Positions 1-6,948 of a stretch of 64,000 nt of DNA are shown here, one piece after another; position 1 is the stretch's first letter; the number at the start of each line of letters is the position of its first letter. The stretch is taken from contig UQIC01000001.1 of NCBI GenBank assembly GCA_900540985.1, forward strand, positions 67,862-131,861, in the 5' to 3' direction. The position numbers and the translations under genes were made by a program. The stretch is from an uncultured Collinsella sp. (GTDB taxonomy: Bacteria > Actinomycetota > Coriobacteriia > Coriobacteriales > Coriobacteriaceae). The notes beneath the pieces were generated by a model, which was not told the DNA's origin, made no database searches, and worked only from the letters and a program-made list of their open reading frames with translations.

Positions 1-20
1 ATTTGCCTGGGCTGCGATGC

Positions 21-1193
21 CTATCTAATCGGCTCGGCGTCTTCCCTGAGAATCGAAAGATACTCTTCATACCCGTACTGCCGGTATCTCTGTCTTGACT
101 CGTCGAGAGGACGGAGGATACCCAATTCTTCAAATGATTTGACGAGCGAGCTCGCGGTACTCCTGCCGATATCGAGTTGGGCAGCGATGAATGCGGTGTC
201 GACGATGGGGTGCTCTTCAAGAATGCCCAACAGCCTTTGCCCGTTTGCAGCAGTCCTTCCGAGATTTTCGGTAATGGTTGCTGTGGAACGGTTATGGAGG
301 TCAACAAGGTTTTTTAAAGACCCTACCGAGTCCTTCGCACTCTCGAGAAGACTGTGGCAGAAAAACTCTATCCATTCCTCGTAAGTGCCTCTCTCCCTTA
401 CGGATGTGAGTTGCCGGTAGTACTCGCTTCGATTTTTCTTGAACTGGAACGATGGATAGAACAAGCAAGAATGAAGAACGCCATCATTGATGAGCATAAG
501 TGTAATGAGAAGCCTGCCCAGGCGACCGTTTCCGTCTAGGAATGGATGGGCAGTTTCAAATTGGTAATGGACGAGCGCCGCCCGCACAATCGGATCCATT
601 TCGACTTGAGGCTCATTGATAAAGCGTTCGAGGTCCTGGAGCGTGTTACTCAAATCTTCAATGTTTGGAGGGACAAACGATGCGGTTGCAATGGTGCAGC
701 CTGAGGGGCCAATCCAGTTTTGTGAGGAGCGCAACTCGCCTGGATTCTTCTCCGTTCCGCGCACTCCGTCCAGCAGGACCGCATGAACTTGCCTAAGAAG
801 TCTCGTGCACAAGGGCATCTTTTTGAGCAGTTCTACGCCGCGGTCGACAGCACGGACGTAATTCACGACGTCTGCGACATCTTTATGATGGAGTTGTGTT
901 TGCGATGGACTAAGTAGGTCGTCAAACGTGCACTGGGTTCCCTCAATTTGCGAAGAAAGGAGTGCTTCTTTGCGCACGTACATTGTCAGATACATGTCGG
1001 CGTTAGGAACAAAGTAGAGCATGCCTTCAAGCTCTCCAAGCTTTCGTGAGCATGCGGAAAGCGTGCGATAGGTTTCCTCGGTGAGGTTTAGCTGCCTCAA
1101 TGATTGCAAGGGCGTTGGAAAAAACGAATAGTAAGCCAATTTCCCCGATAGATTATTGCGGAGCGTTCCCTGGCCGTTCCCCTCTATTTGCAT
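21..1193 (-). CDS. Fic family protein (Fic/DOC AMP-transferase-like) with C-terminal winged helix
   Basis: Probable 390-residue Fic protein, which in this family usually transfers AMP or another nucleotide moiety to target proteins. The catalytic loop HPFLDGNGRLGR lies at about residues 216-227 and matches the full HPFx(D/E)GNGRxxR consensus, so the enzyme should be active. An SSQIEG stretch near residue 80 fits the inhibitory (S/T)xxxE(G/N) motif of class II Fic proteins, implying self-inhibition by an N-terminal helix. The last ~70 residues look like a winged helix-turn-helix. I chose ATG 1193 because GGAGGG sits just upstream; an ATG at 1205 is possible. The gene stands alone, and palindromes with a repeated TCGTTATTA core lie directly upstream, suggesting autoregulation through the C-terminal domain. 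Target unknown. Confidence 0.9.
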   Translation of the reverse strand: MQIEGNGQGTLRNNLSGKLAYYSFFPTPLQSLRQLNLTEETYRTLSACSRKLGELEGMLYFVPNADMYLTMYVRKEALLSSQIEGTQCTFDDLLSPSQTQLHHKDVADVVNYVRAVDRGVELLKKMPLCTRLLRQVHAVLLDGVRGTEKNPGELRSSQNWIGPSGCTIATASFVPPNIEDLSNTLQDLERFINEPQVEMDPIVRAALVHYQFETAHPFLDGNGRLGRLLITLMLINDGVLHSCLFYPSFQFKKNRSEYYRQLTSVRERGTYEEWIEFFCHSLLESAKDSVGSLKNLVDLHNRSTATITENLGRTAANGQRLLGILEEHPIVDTAFIAAQLDIGRSTASSLVKSFEELGILRPLDESRQRYRQYGYEEYLSILREDAEPIR

Positions 1194-1205
1194 CGCGCCC
1201 TCCAT

Positions 1206-1775
1206 ATCTTTAGTGCCGGAAACTCGTTATTAGGCTAATCATATCAATTCTAATAACGAGTTTAAGGATTAAATAGTTATTAGAATTGATGTAAACAATC
1301 TAATGATGAGAAGTCGTTATTACTTGACCATGGAGCTCGGCTTGGTACAAGGGGGTCATCCAAAATGAACGTGGATAATCTCCCGTTTTTGGCTCGGTGA
1401 CGGCCTCAAAGTCAAAGTGGGAGATTATCCACGCTCGTTAGTTAAGCGTCCGAAAATCCACACTCGCCAAACCTACCAAAAAGGGACGGTTTTATTTTGG
1501 CACGTTTCGGTCGGTATCAGGAAGTGTCAGGGACGGGGAGGCGGCAGGACTCGAGAGCGAAAAGAAGTATCGGGTTTGGTGCGCCCGCTTCTGCCCGTCC
1601 CGCGCGTGGGCGATACTCGGCTTATCGAACCGCGATGCAAAGGAGATGCTCATCCCACGAGCACTACCGAGAAGGGCTCGCGATTCGAGTCCCCACCTTA
1701 GCATTTGAACCATTTGGCACTATAATCACCATAGGCATGCGCAAAACGTTGCGCTTAATCAAGAGGAGAAAACGT
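1206..1775. other. Intergenic region with several inverted repeats
   Basis: No convincing gene. It holds the Fic-proximal palindromes (1221-1322), an inverted repeat with 15-bp perfect arms CGTGGATAATCTCCC at 1370-1384 and 1419-1433, and a GC-rich fold starting near GGGACGGG (1529) and closing with CCCGTCCC near 1600. Short open frames across it are overlapping on both strands and have no family-like sequence. The stretch 1600-1700 contains phrases that resemble tRNA arms but I could not fold a complete tRNA. The final part carries the ribosome binding site of the PTS gene. Confidence 0.6.
1221..1322. promoter_or_regulatory. Overlapping palindromes upstream of the fic gene
   Basis: AACTCGTTATTA (1221-1232) is mirrored by TAATAACGAGTT (1251-1262). 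Overlapping it, a perfect 15-bp arm at 1243-1257 is mirrored at 1276-1290, and another TCGTTATTA copy lies at 1314-1322. Four related half-sites this close to the start of the minus-strand fic gene are best read as an operator. Binding by the Fic protein's own winged helix is inference. Confidence 0.55.
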
Positions 1776-2312
1776 ATGGGTCTGTTTGACATGTTCAAGA
1801 AGAAGGCTGAGCCCGCGGCTGCCGCTGCTCCGGCCTCCATCTCTGCTTCTGCCGGCGCCGACGTGCTGTGCTCGCCCGTCAAGGGCAAGGTCATCAAGAT
1901 GGCCGACGTGCCCGATCCCGTCTTTGGTGGCGAGGTTCTGGGCAAGGGCTGCGCCGTGTGGCCCGAGGACGATCTGGTCTACGCTCCCTGCGACGGTAAG
2001 GTGACCGTCACCATGGGTCACGCCGTGGGTCTGCAGTCCGATAGCGGCATCGAGGTTCTGGTGCACGTTGGCGTCGATACCGTCAACATGAACGGCGACG
2101 GCTTCGAGGGCTTCGTCAAGGCCGACGACGTTGTGAAGGCCGGCCAGCCCATACTCAAGATCGACCGCGCCAAGATCGCCGCTGCCGGTTACAAGGACTG
2201 CGTCGTGGTGGCCGTGTCCAACACCGCCGAGTTTGCCGACGTCGAGCTCACCGTTGAGGCAGAGTCCGCCGTCGCCGCCGGTGACGCCATCGTCAAGGTC
2301 GTCCGCAAGTAA
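1776..2312 (+). CDS. PTS glucose-family IIA protein
   Basis: 178-residue single-domain EIIA of the glucose/N-acetylglucosamine superfamily. It accepts phosphate from HPr and passes it to an EIIB, and family members also serve as regulatory proteins. The phosphorylated histidine is H97 in HVGVDTV and the second active-site histidine is H82 in GHAVG; SPVKGKV and the D/PVFGGEVLGKGCA stretches are family hallmarks. An Ala-rich linker (residues 12-28) follows the short N-terminal MGLFDMFKKK amphipathic segment, as in free-standing IIA(Glc) proteins. The start at 1776 is preceded by AGGAGA; an in-frame extension upstream has no ribosome binding site and no homology-like sequence. The gene is monocistronic with a strong terminator 26 bases downstream. 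Its cognate IIBC is not in the window. Confidence 0.93.
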   Translation: MGLFDMFKKKAEPAAAAAPASISASAGADVLCSPVKGKVIKMADVPDPVFGGEVLGKGCAVWPEDDLVYAPCDGKVTVTMGHAVGLQSDSGIEVLVHVGVDTVNMNGDGFEGFVKADDVVKAGQPILKIDRAKIAAAGYKDCVVVAVSNTAEFADVELTVEAESAVAAGDAIVKVVRK

Positions 2313-2338
2313 ACTGTGGCATCCAAAGGATGTGCAAG

Positions 2339-2367
2339 GGTGGTCGGGTTTTCCGGCCACCTTTTTT
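2339..2367 (+). terminator. Rho-independent terminator after the PTS IIA gene
   Basis: Stem GGTGGTCGG / CCGGCCACC (one G-T pair) with a short T/C loop, followed by six T residues. Confidence 0.85.
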
Positions 2368-2548
2368 ATTGCATCGCGGGGAAGCGTTTTATTGCACGTT
2401 GGGCGGGCTTGCAAACCGTTCGGACGCTAAAACGAACCGACCGCGCCTTCGCGTTGCCGAGGGTGTTCATAAGTGGATAGTATGGGCTTACTTATTACAA
2501 CGTGTGCCGCGTCCGGGAAGCGCGGTGCCGCTCATTGGGAGGAACAAC

Positions 2549-3106
2549 ATGAAAAAGAAGCTGCTGCTTGCGCCCCTCATGGCCGTCTTGGTTGCATGCG
2601 TGGTCGTACTTTCCGGCTGTGGAGGTCCTTCGGTTGAGGAGCTCATCACCGAGGATCTTACGACACAGTTTGACGAGGTCAAGAACGGTGGCGACGACTT
2701 CCTCTCTGGTCTGGAGGAGGCTTCGGGCGACGAGTTCGAGCAGCTGGGTATCGATCCCAAGGAGTACGCCAAGACCTATCTCGAGGGCTTTGACTACAAG
2801 ATCGGCGACGTGACGGTCGACGAGGACAAGGGTGTCGCGACCGCCGAGGTCTCCATCACCTGCAAGTCTATGAACAAGATCGTCGAGGACTTCTCCACCC
2901 AGTATCAGGAGAAGGTCGCTGCGCTTGACACGGTTCCTTCCGATGACGAGCTGTACAAGATGGCCGGTCAGGTTATGGTCGATGTGACCAAGGCCGCCGA
3001 GCCCAGGAAGACCACGGTTATCTTCAAGTACACCTGCAACGACGATGGCGAGTGGTCTGCCGACGACTCCGTCAACTCCGAGATGATGGATGCAATGCTG
3101 AGCTAG
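2549..3106 (+). CDS. Putative lipoprotein, about 185 residues
   Basis: The N terminus MKKKLLLAPLMAVLVAC... ends in the lipobox LSGC, so the mature protein should be lipid-anchored at the Cys near residue 25 on the outer face of the membrane. The remaining ~160 residues are acidic, rich in E/D/K and mostly helical, with one short sequence VSITCKSMNKIVEDF that recalls DUF5105-type lipoproteins of Gram-positive bacteria; that family match is from memory and uncertain. Start ATG 2549 follows GGGAGGAAC; the in-frame upstream extension is not protein-like. It is monocistronic and is followed by a repeated hairpin element. Function unknown. Confidence 0.8.
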   Translation: MKKKLLLAPLMAVLVACVVVLSGCGGPSVEELITEDLTTQFDEVKNGGDDFLSGLEEASGDEFEQLGIDPKEYAKTYLEGFDYKIGDVTVDEDKGVATAEVSITCKSMNKIVEDFSTQYQEKVAALDTVPSDDELYKMAGQVMVDVTKAAEPRKTTVIFKYTCNDDGEWSADDSVNSEMMDAMLS

Positions 3107-3108
3107 GG

Positions 3109-3326
3109 GGTTACGCGGTTCTACGAACCGCGTAACCAGTTGACGCTGCGCGCCGCCCAGGACGACAATTTGTCATTCAAAAGACGAGGCATGACCAGAA
3201 GGTCTATGCCTCGCCTTTTTCATGCCAACTTGTTCGTCCTGGACGTCGCTCGCTGTCCATCCTCTACCTGCGTCGTTGCCATGGTGCGGCGCTTGTAGTC
3301 ATTGGGGACGTTCTTAAATGACCAGG
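3109..3326. repeat. Structured intergenic repeat, copy A (related to 33483-33710)
   Basis: Contains a 13-bp hairpin (3109-3121 / 3125-3137), an outer stem CCAGGACGACAA (3157-3168) pairing with TTGTTCGTCCTGG (3230-3242), an inner stem CGAGGCAT / ATGCCTCG (3185-3192 / 3206-3213) followed by a T-tract that can act as a terminator, and the motif TAGTCATTGGGGACG near 3296. A second copy with compensating changes follows hspR. Confidence 0.8.
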
Positions 3327-3371
3327 CGGCAGTTGGGGACACTCCTTGTGCCAGCGTTGCATCGAGTGCTT

Positions 3372-3543
3372 GGGAAACCGCGACCCGGTTTTTGGCCGAA
3401 TAGTGGGTCGCATTTTCCGGATGGGGTGGGTTGCGGAAAGTGCGACCCGGAATATTGCTCTGAAACGGGATGCGGTTTCCCTGATGCGTCTCAAACGGAA
3501 AGCGCATCCCATTCCGGAGCTCCAAAACGGGATGCGCTTTCCG
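3372..3543. repeat. Array of three GGAAA..CCCG hairpins (locus 1)
   Basis: Three successive hairpins with arms of the form GGAAANNGCNNCCCG and its complement, separated by loops of about 16-18 bases. The third has perfect 15-bp arms (CGGAAAGCGCATCCC at 3496-3510 and its complement at 3529-3543). The same design recurs at 28751-28921. Confidence 0.75.
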
Positions 3544-3584
3544 CGCGGAAGAATTGTCGCAGCTGCGTTAAGCAGTGTCGCTCG

Positions 3585-4253
3585 TTACTCGCCCAGGATC
3601 AGCGCCGCGAGCTCTGCCTGGGTGTCCACCACGTAGTCGGCGCCGGCGGCCTCCAGCTCTGCACGGCCGCGGAAGCCCCAGCTGACGCCCGCGCTTTTAA
3701 GGCCGGCGTTGTGACCGGTCAGAACATCGACATTGGAATCGCCCACATAGAGCGTGGTCGCCGGATTGGCGCCCAGCTCTTCCATCACATGCAGCGTAAC
3801 AGGCGCCTCGGGCTTGGGGGGAAACGCATCGATGCGGCCCTGCACCAGCGCAAAGCGCTCGGAACCAAAATACTTCTCGATAAGCGGAGCCGCCGAGACG
3901 TGGTCCTTGTTGGTGAGCACGGCAAGCTGCACGCCCGCGGCACGCAGGCGGTCGAGCATCTCGATTGTGCCGGCATAGGGGGCGGTGTGGTCCTCCTTGT
4001 GCTCGCCGTAGTAAGCCCTAAACTCGGCAAGCGTCTGCTCAAACATGCGGCCGTCGCCTGCGTACTCGGCGGGCATAAAGCGTTCGACCAGCTTGAGCAT
4101 GCCGTTTCCCACCTTGTAGCGGTACTCGTCAACGGCAAACGTGGGCCAGCCGTGCGCCTCGCAGGTATGGTTGCCGGCGGCCGCCAGGTCCTCGAGCGTG
4201 TTGAGGATGGTTCCGTCCAGGTCAAAGATCACATGGGAAAAAGCTGCTGCCAT
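3585..4253 (-). CDS. HAD-family phosphatase, phosphoglycolate phosphatase-like
   Basis: 222-residue haloacid dehalogenase-superfamily hydrolase. Motif I is FDLDGTIL near the N terminus (nucleophile Asp), motif II is VLTNKD (Thr), motif III is the Lys in FPPKPEAP, and motif IV is YVGDSNVDVLTG with the Mg-binding Asp residues. A helical cap sits between motifs I and II, as in Gph/PGP-type enzymes. The usual substrates of this subfamily are small phosphorylated metabolites; the exact one cannot be read from sequence. Start ATG 4253 has AGGAG at proper spacing; an upstream in-frame start at 4316 does not. It lies 105 bases downstream of hypE on the same strand and may be co-transcribed, but no functional link to hydrogenase maturation is evident. 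Confidence 0.88.
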   Translation of the reverse strand: MAAAFSHVIFDLDGTILNTLEDLAAAGNHTCEAHGWPTFAVDEYRYKVGNGMLKLVERFMPAEYAGDGRMFEQTLAEFRAYYGEHKEDHTAPYAGTIEMLDRLRAAGVQLAVLTNKDHVSAAPLIEKYFGSERFALVQGRIDAFPPKPEAPVTLHVMEELGANPATTLYVGDSNVDVLTGHNAGLKSAGVSWGFRGRAELEAAGADYVVDTQAELAALILGE

Positions 4254-4358
4254 GGGTGCTCCTGCCGCTTGAGTTGTAAAACGCACCCCATGATACTGGG
4301 CATGCGTGCCGGGCATGTTTGGAATCTGAATATCTTTAATAGCCCTGAGCCTTTGTCG

Positions 4359-5393
4359 TTAGCAAATTCTCGGCAGCTGCTCTCCCACGAGCATGTCGAG
4401 AATGCGGGTCGAGCCCCAGCCGGTGCGCACGCGCACGGCGGGATGAGCGCCCTCGGCAAGTGGCAGCACGCGACCGATGATGGCGGCATTCTCGCCGTAG
4501 CGGGCGGCGCGCATGGCGCTCAGCGCGGCATCGGCTTGCTCGGCCGGCACGACGGCAACCATCTTGCCCTCGTTTGCCACCTGCAGCACATCGTAGCCGA
4601 GCATCTCGCAGGCGGCCTGCACGTCGGGACGCACGGGCACGGCATCTTCGTCGACCTCCATGGCAACACCGCTGGCCTGGGCAAACTCGTTGAGTGTGGA
4701 CGCCAGGCCACCGCGCGTGGGGTCGCGAAAGCAACGCGTGCCGGGCGCTGCGGCCAAAACGTCGGCAATCAGGTGGTTGAGCGGCGCGGCATCGCTTTCG
4801 ATCGTGCTCGAAAACGCCAGGCCCTCGCGCTGGCTCATGATGGCGATGCCGTGGTCGCCCAGCGTACCCGATACCAGAATGACATCGCCGGGCTGGCAGT
4901 TGGCACCGCTGAGCGCCACGCCCGTGGGAACCTCGCCTACGCCGGCGGTATTGATGTAGACGCCGTCGGCTCCGCCGCGCTCGACCACCTTGGTGTCGCC
5001 CGTGATTATGGACACGCCCGCCTCGCGCGCCGTTTCGGCCATCGTCTGCACAATCTGACGGAGCTTATCCATGGGATAGCCCTCTTCAAGGATAAAGCCG
5101 CACGACAGGTAGCGCACGTTGGCGCCCGAGGTCGCGACATCGTTAACGGTTCCGCACACGGCGAGGCGGCCGATGTTGCCACCGGGGAAGAACTGCGGCG
5201 AGACTACAAAGCTGTCGGTCGACATGGCGATGCGCCCGCTCGCGGGCAGCGCGGCGACGCCGGCATCGTTGCCTTCGAGCAGCTCGGGCGAACCAAAGGC
5301 ATCTAAAAAGACCTCATCGATGATGCGCTTCATCATCTGTCCGCCGGAGCCGTGGCCCAACAGGACGGTGCTATCGGTGATGCTATGGGACAT
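4359..5393 (-). CDS. hypE: Hydrogenase maturation protein HypE
   Basis: 344-residue HypE, an ATP-dependent dehydratase that turns the carbamoyl group placed on its C-terminal cysteine by HypF into a thiocyanate, the source of the CN ligands of the [NiFe] site. The conserved C-terminal PRIC with terminal Cys is present, as are the N-terminal LLGHGSGGQMM and the STDSFVVSP AIRS/PurM-like ATP-binding motifs. A TTG at 5399 could extend the frame by two residues, but ATG 5393 with GGAG eight bases upstream is preferred. It is the last hyp gene of the minus-strand cluster, 42 bases after hypD. Confidence 0.96.
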   Translation of the reverse strand: MSHSITDSTVLLGHGSGGQMMKRIIDEVFLDAFGSPELLEGNDAGVAALPASGRIAMSTDSFVVSPQFFPGGNIGRLAVCGTVNDVATSGANVRYLSCGFILEEGYPMDKLRQIVQTMAETAREAGVSIITGDTKVVERGGADGVYINTAGVGEVPTGVALSGANCQPGDVILVSGTLGDHGIAIMSQREGLAFSSTIESDAAPLNHLIADVLAAAPGTRCFRDPTRGGLASTLNEFAQASGVAMEVDEDAVPVRPDVQAACEMLGYDVLQVANEGKMVAVVPAEQADAALSAMRAARYGENAAIIGRVLPLAEGAHPAVRVRTGWGSTRILDMLVGEQLPRIC

Positions 5394-5441
5394 ATCCAAA
5401 ACTCCAATCGTGGGAGGTGTCAGTGCGCGGGGGCGTTCGGG

Positions 5442-6554
5442 CTAGACTCGGTAACGGTAGTACGCCGCGCAGCTGCCTTCGGAACTCACCATGCACGGGC
5501 CGACGGGGTGCTCGGGCGTGCAGGTGCGGCCAAAGAGCGGGCAGCTGCTCGGCGTAATGGCTCCGCGCAGCACGTCGCCGCAGCGGCATCCGCGCGGCTC
5601 AACCGTCGGCTCAACGGGCACGTCAAAGCGAACGCGGGCATCAAAGCGCGAGAACTCGGGGCGGATGGAAAGGCCCGAGTTGGCAATCGGCCCCAGCCCG
5701 CGCCACGTGGTGTCGCATGGCTCAAACACCTGCTCGACCAGCTGGCGCGCCACGGGGTTGCCGTCTGCGTTGACGCCACGGCGGTAGGCGTTGTCAATCG
5801 CCGGCCTGTCCTCGACAACCATCTGGACCAGCATGCAGATGCCCTGCAGGATATCGACCGGTTCAAATCCCGTGACCACGCCCGGGGTATTGAATTCGTC
5901 GACCAAAAAGCTAAAGGGCGCCAAGCCCGTGATGGTGGCGACGTGTCCCGGCAGGATAAAGCCGTCGATGGCGGTCTCGGGATCGTTAGCGATGGCGCGC
6001 AACGCCGGCGGCGTGGTCTTGTGGGCGCAATAGACCGAGAAGTTCAAAAGCCCGCGCGCTTCGGCCTCCAAGATGGCGGCGGCGATGGTGGGCGTTGTGG
6101 TCTCAAAGCCCACGCCCATAAAAATAACCGGGCGATCGGGGTTTTGCTCGGCAATGTCGAGTGCATCGAGCGGGGAGTAGACGATGCGAATGTCACGCCC
6201 TGCCGCCTTTTGTGCAGCGAGCGAGGTGGACGATCCGGGCACGCGCATCATGTCGCCAAAGGTGGTGATGATGGCGCCGTCTATGTTGGCGAGCGCGATT
6301 GCGTGGTCGATGTCGCGGTTGGCGGTGACGCAGACGGGGCAGCCCGGGCCGCTCAGCAGCTTGAGCCCGGCCGGCATAATGGAGCGAAAGCCATAGCGCC
6401 CGATGCTCACGGTATGCGTGCCGCAGACTTCCATAAGGTTGATGGTGCGGTCGCCGACAAGCTCATGAATGCGCTCGATGAGCTCGCGAGCCAGCTTGGG
6501 ATCGCGGAATGCCGAGAAATCGATACCGGAGCGCGCCGGCTGCTCGGGCGCCAC
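5442..6554 (-). CDS. hypD: Hydrogenase maturation protein HypD
   Basis: 370-residue iron-sulfur scaffold protein that works with HypC to assemble the Fe(CN)2CO moiety. Signature motifs are VCGTHT, GPGCPVCVTANRDID and the GVGFETTTPT loop, and the C-terminal Cys-rich segment (CRCGDVLRG...SSCPLFGRTC) supplies the [4Fe-4S] ligands. Translation starts at GTG 6554, which shares one base with the hypC stop codon (TAGTG), indicating translational coupling and matching the 1:1 HypC-HypD complex. Confidence 0.96.
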   Translation of the reverse strand: MAPEQPARSGIDFSAFRDPKLARELIERIHELVGDRTINLMEVCGTHTVSIGRYGFRSIMPAGLKLLSGPGCPVCVTANRDIDHAIALANIDGAIITTFGDMMRVPGSSTSLAAQKAAGRDIRIVYSPLDALDIAEQNPDRPVIFMGVGFETTTPTIAAAILEAEARGLLNFSVYCAHKTTPPALRAIANDPETAIDGFILPGHVATITGLAPFSFLVDEFNTPGVVTGFEPVDILQGICMLVQMVVEDRPAIDNAYRRGVNADGNPVARQLVEQVFEPCDTTWRGLGPIANSGLSIRPEFSRFDARVRFDVPVEPTVEPRGCRCGDVLRGAITPSSCPLFGRTCTPEHPVGPCMVSSEGSCAAYYRYRV

Positions 6555-6814
6555 TAGTAAGCCTCCGCCGGGTTGGTGGTCAGCTGGTCTTCTTCGACCA
6601 GCTCGGACATGGCATTAACAAGCTCGAGCGTTTCCTGTGCTTCCTGCTCGTCGACAATCTGGATGCCAAAGCCGGCGTGTACGAGAATATAGTCGCCAAC
6701 CTGCGCCGTCGGCACGAGTCGCAGCGACACGGGGCGCTCGATGCCCATCATGTCGACGGTGGCCTTGAGGTCGTCGTCGCGTTTGACTACTTTACCGGGA
6801 ACGGCAAGGCACAT
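6554..6814 (-). CDS. hypC: Hydrogenase maturation chaperone HypC
   Basis: 86-residue HypC/HupF protein. The N-terminal MCLAVPGKVV, with the essential Cys2 that binds the Fe precursor, is diagnostic, followed by the GDYILVHAGFGIQIVDE beta-barrel signature. It carries the Fe(CN)2CO group from HypD to the hydrogenase large subunit. Stop overlaps the hypD start by one base. Confidence 0.96.
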   Translation of the reverse strand: MCLAVPGKVVKRDDDLKATVDMMGIERPVSLRLVPTAQVGDYILVHAGFGIQIVDEQEAQETLELVNAMSELVEEDQLTTNPAEAY

Positions 6815-6948
6815 ATTGTTTCCCTTTTATACGCTTTGCGCTGGATGGGCGCTTAATAATCCATCAGTTGATGGTAGCGCTCGCGGGGTTCGCGGGCAAA
6901 CGCGTTACGCCTGTGAGACGGTTGGGCACAGCGGCGTGTGAGGGCGAG

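Noticed and set aside
1600..1705. tRNA-like phrases (GATTCGAGTCCCC, an anticodon-like arm TGCTC-ATCCCAC-GAGCA)
   Set aside because: No acceptor stem or D arm could be paired around them, so no tRNA is called.
3318..5306. 662-codon open frame opposite hypE and the HAD gene
   Set aside because: Runs through the triple-hairpin array and mirrors two well-identified genes.
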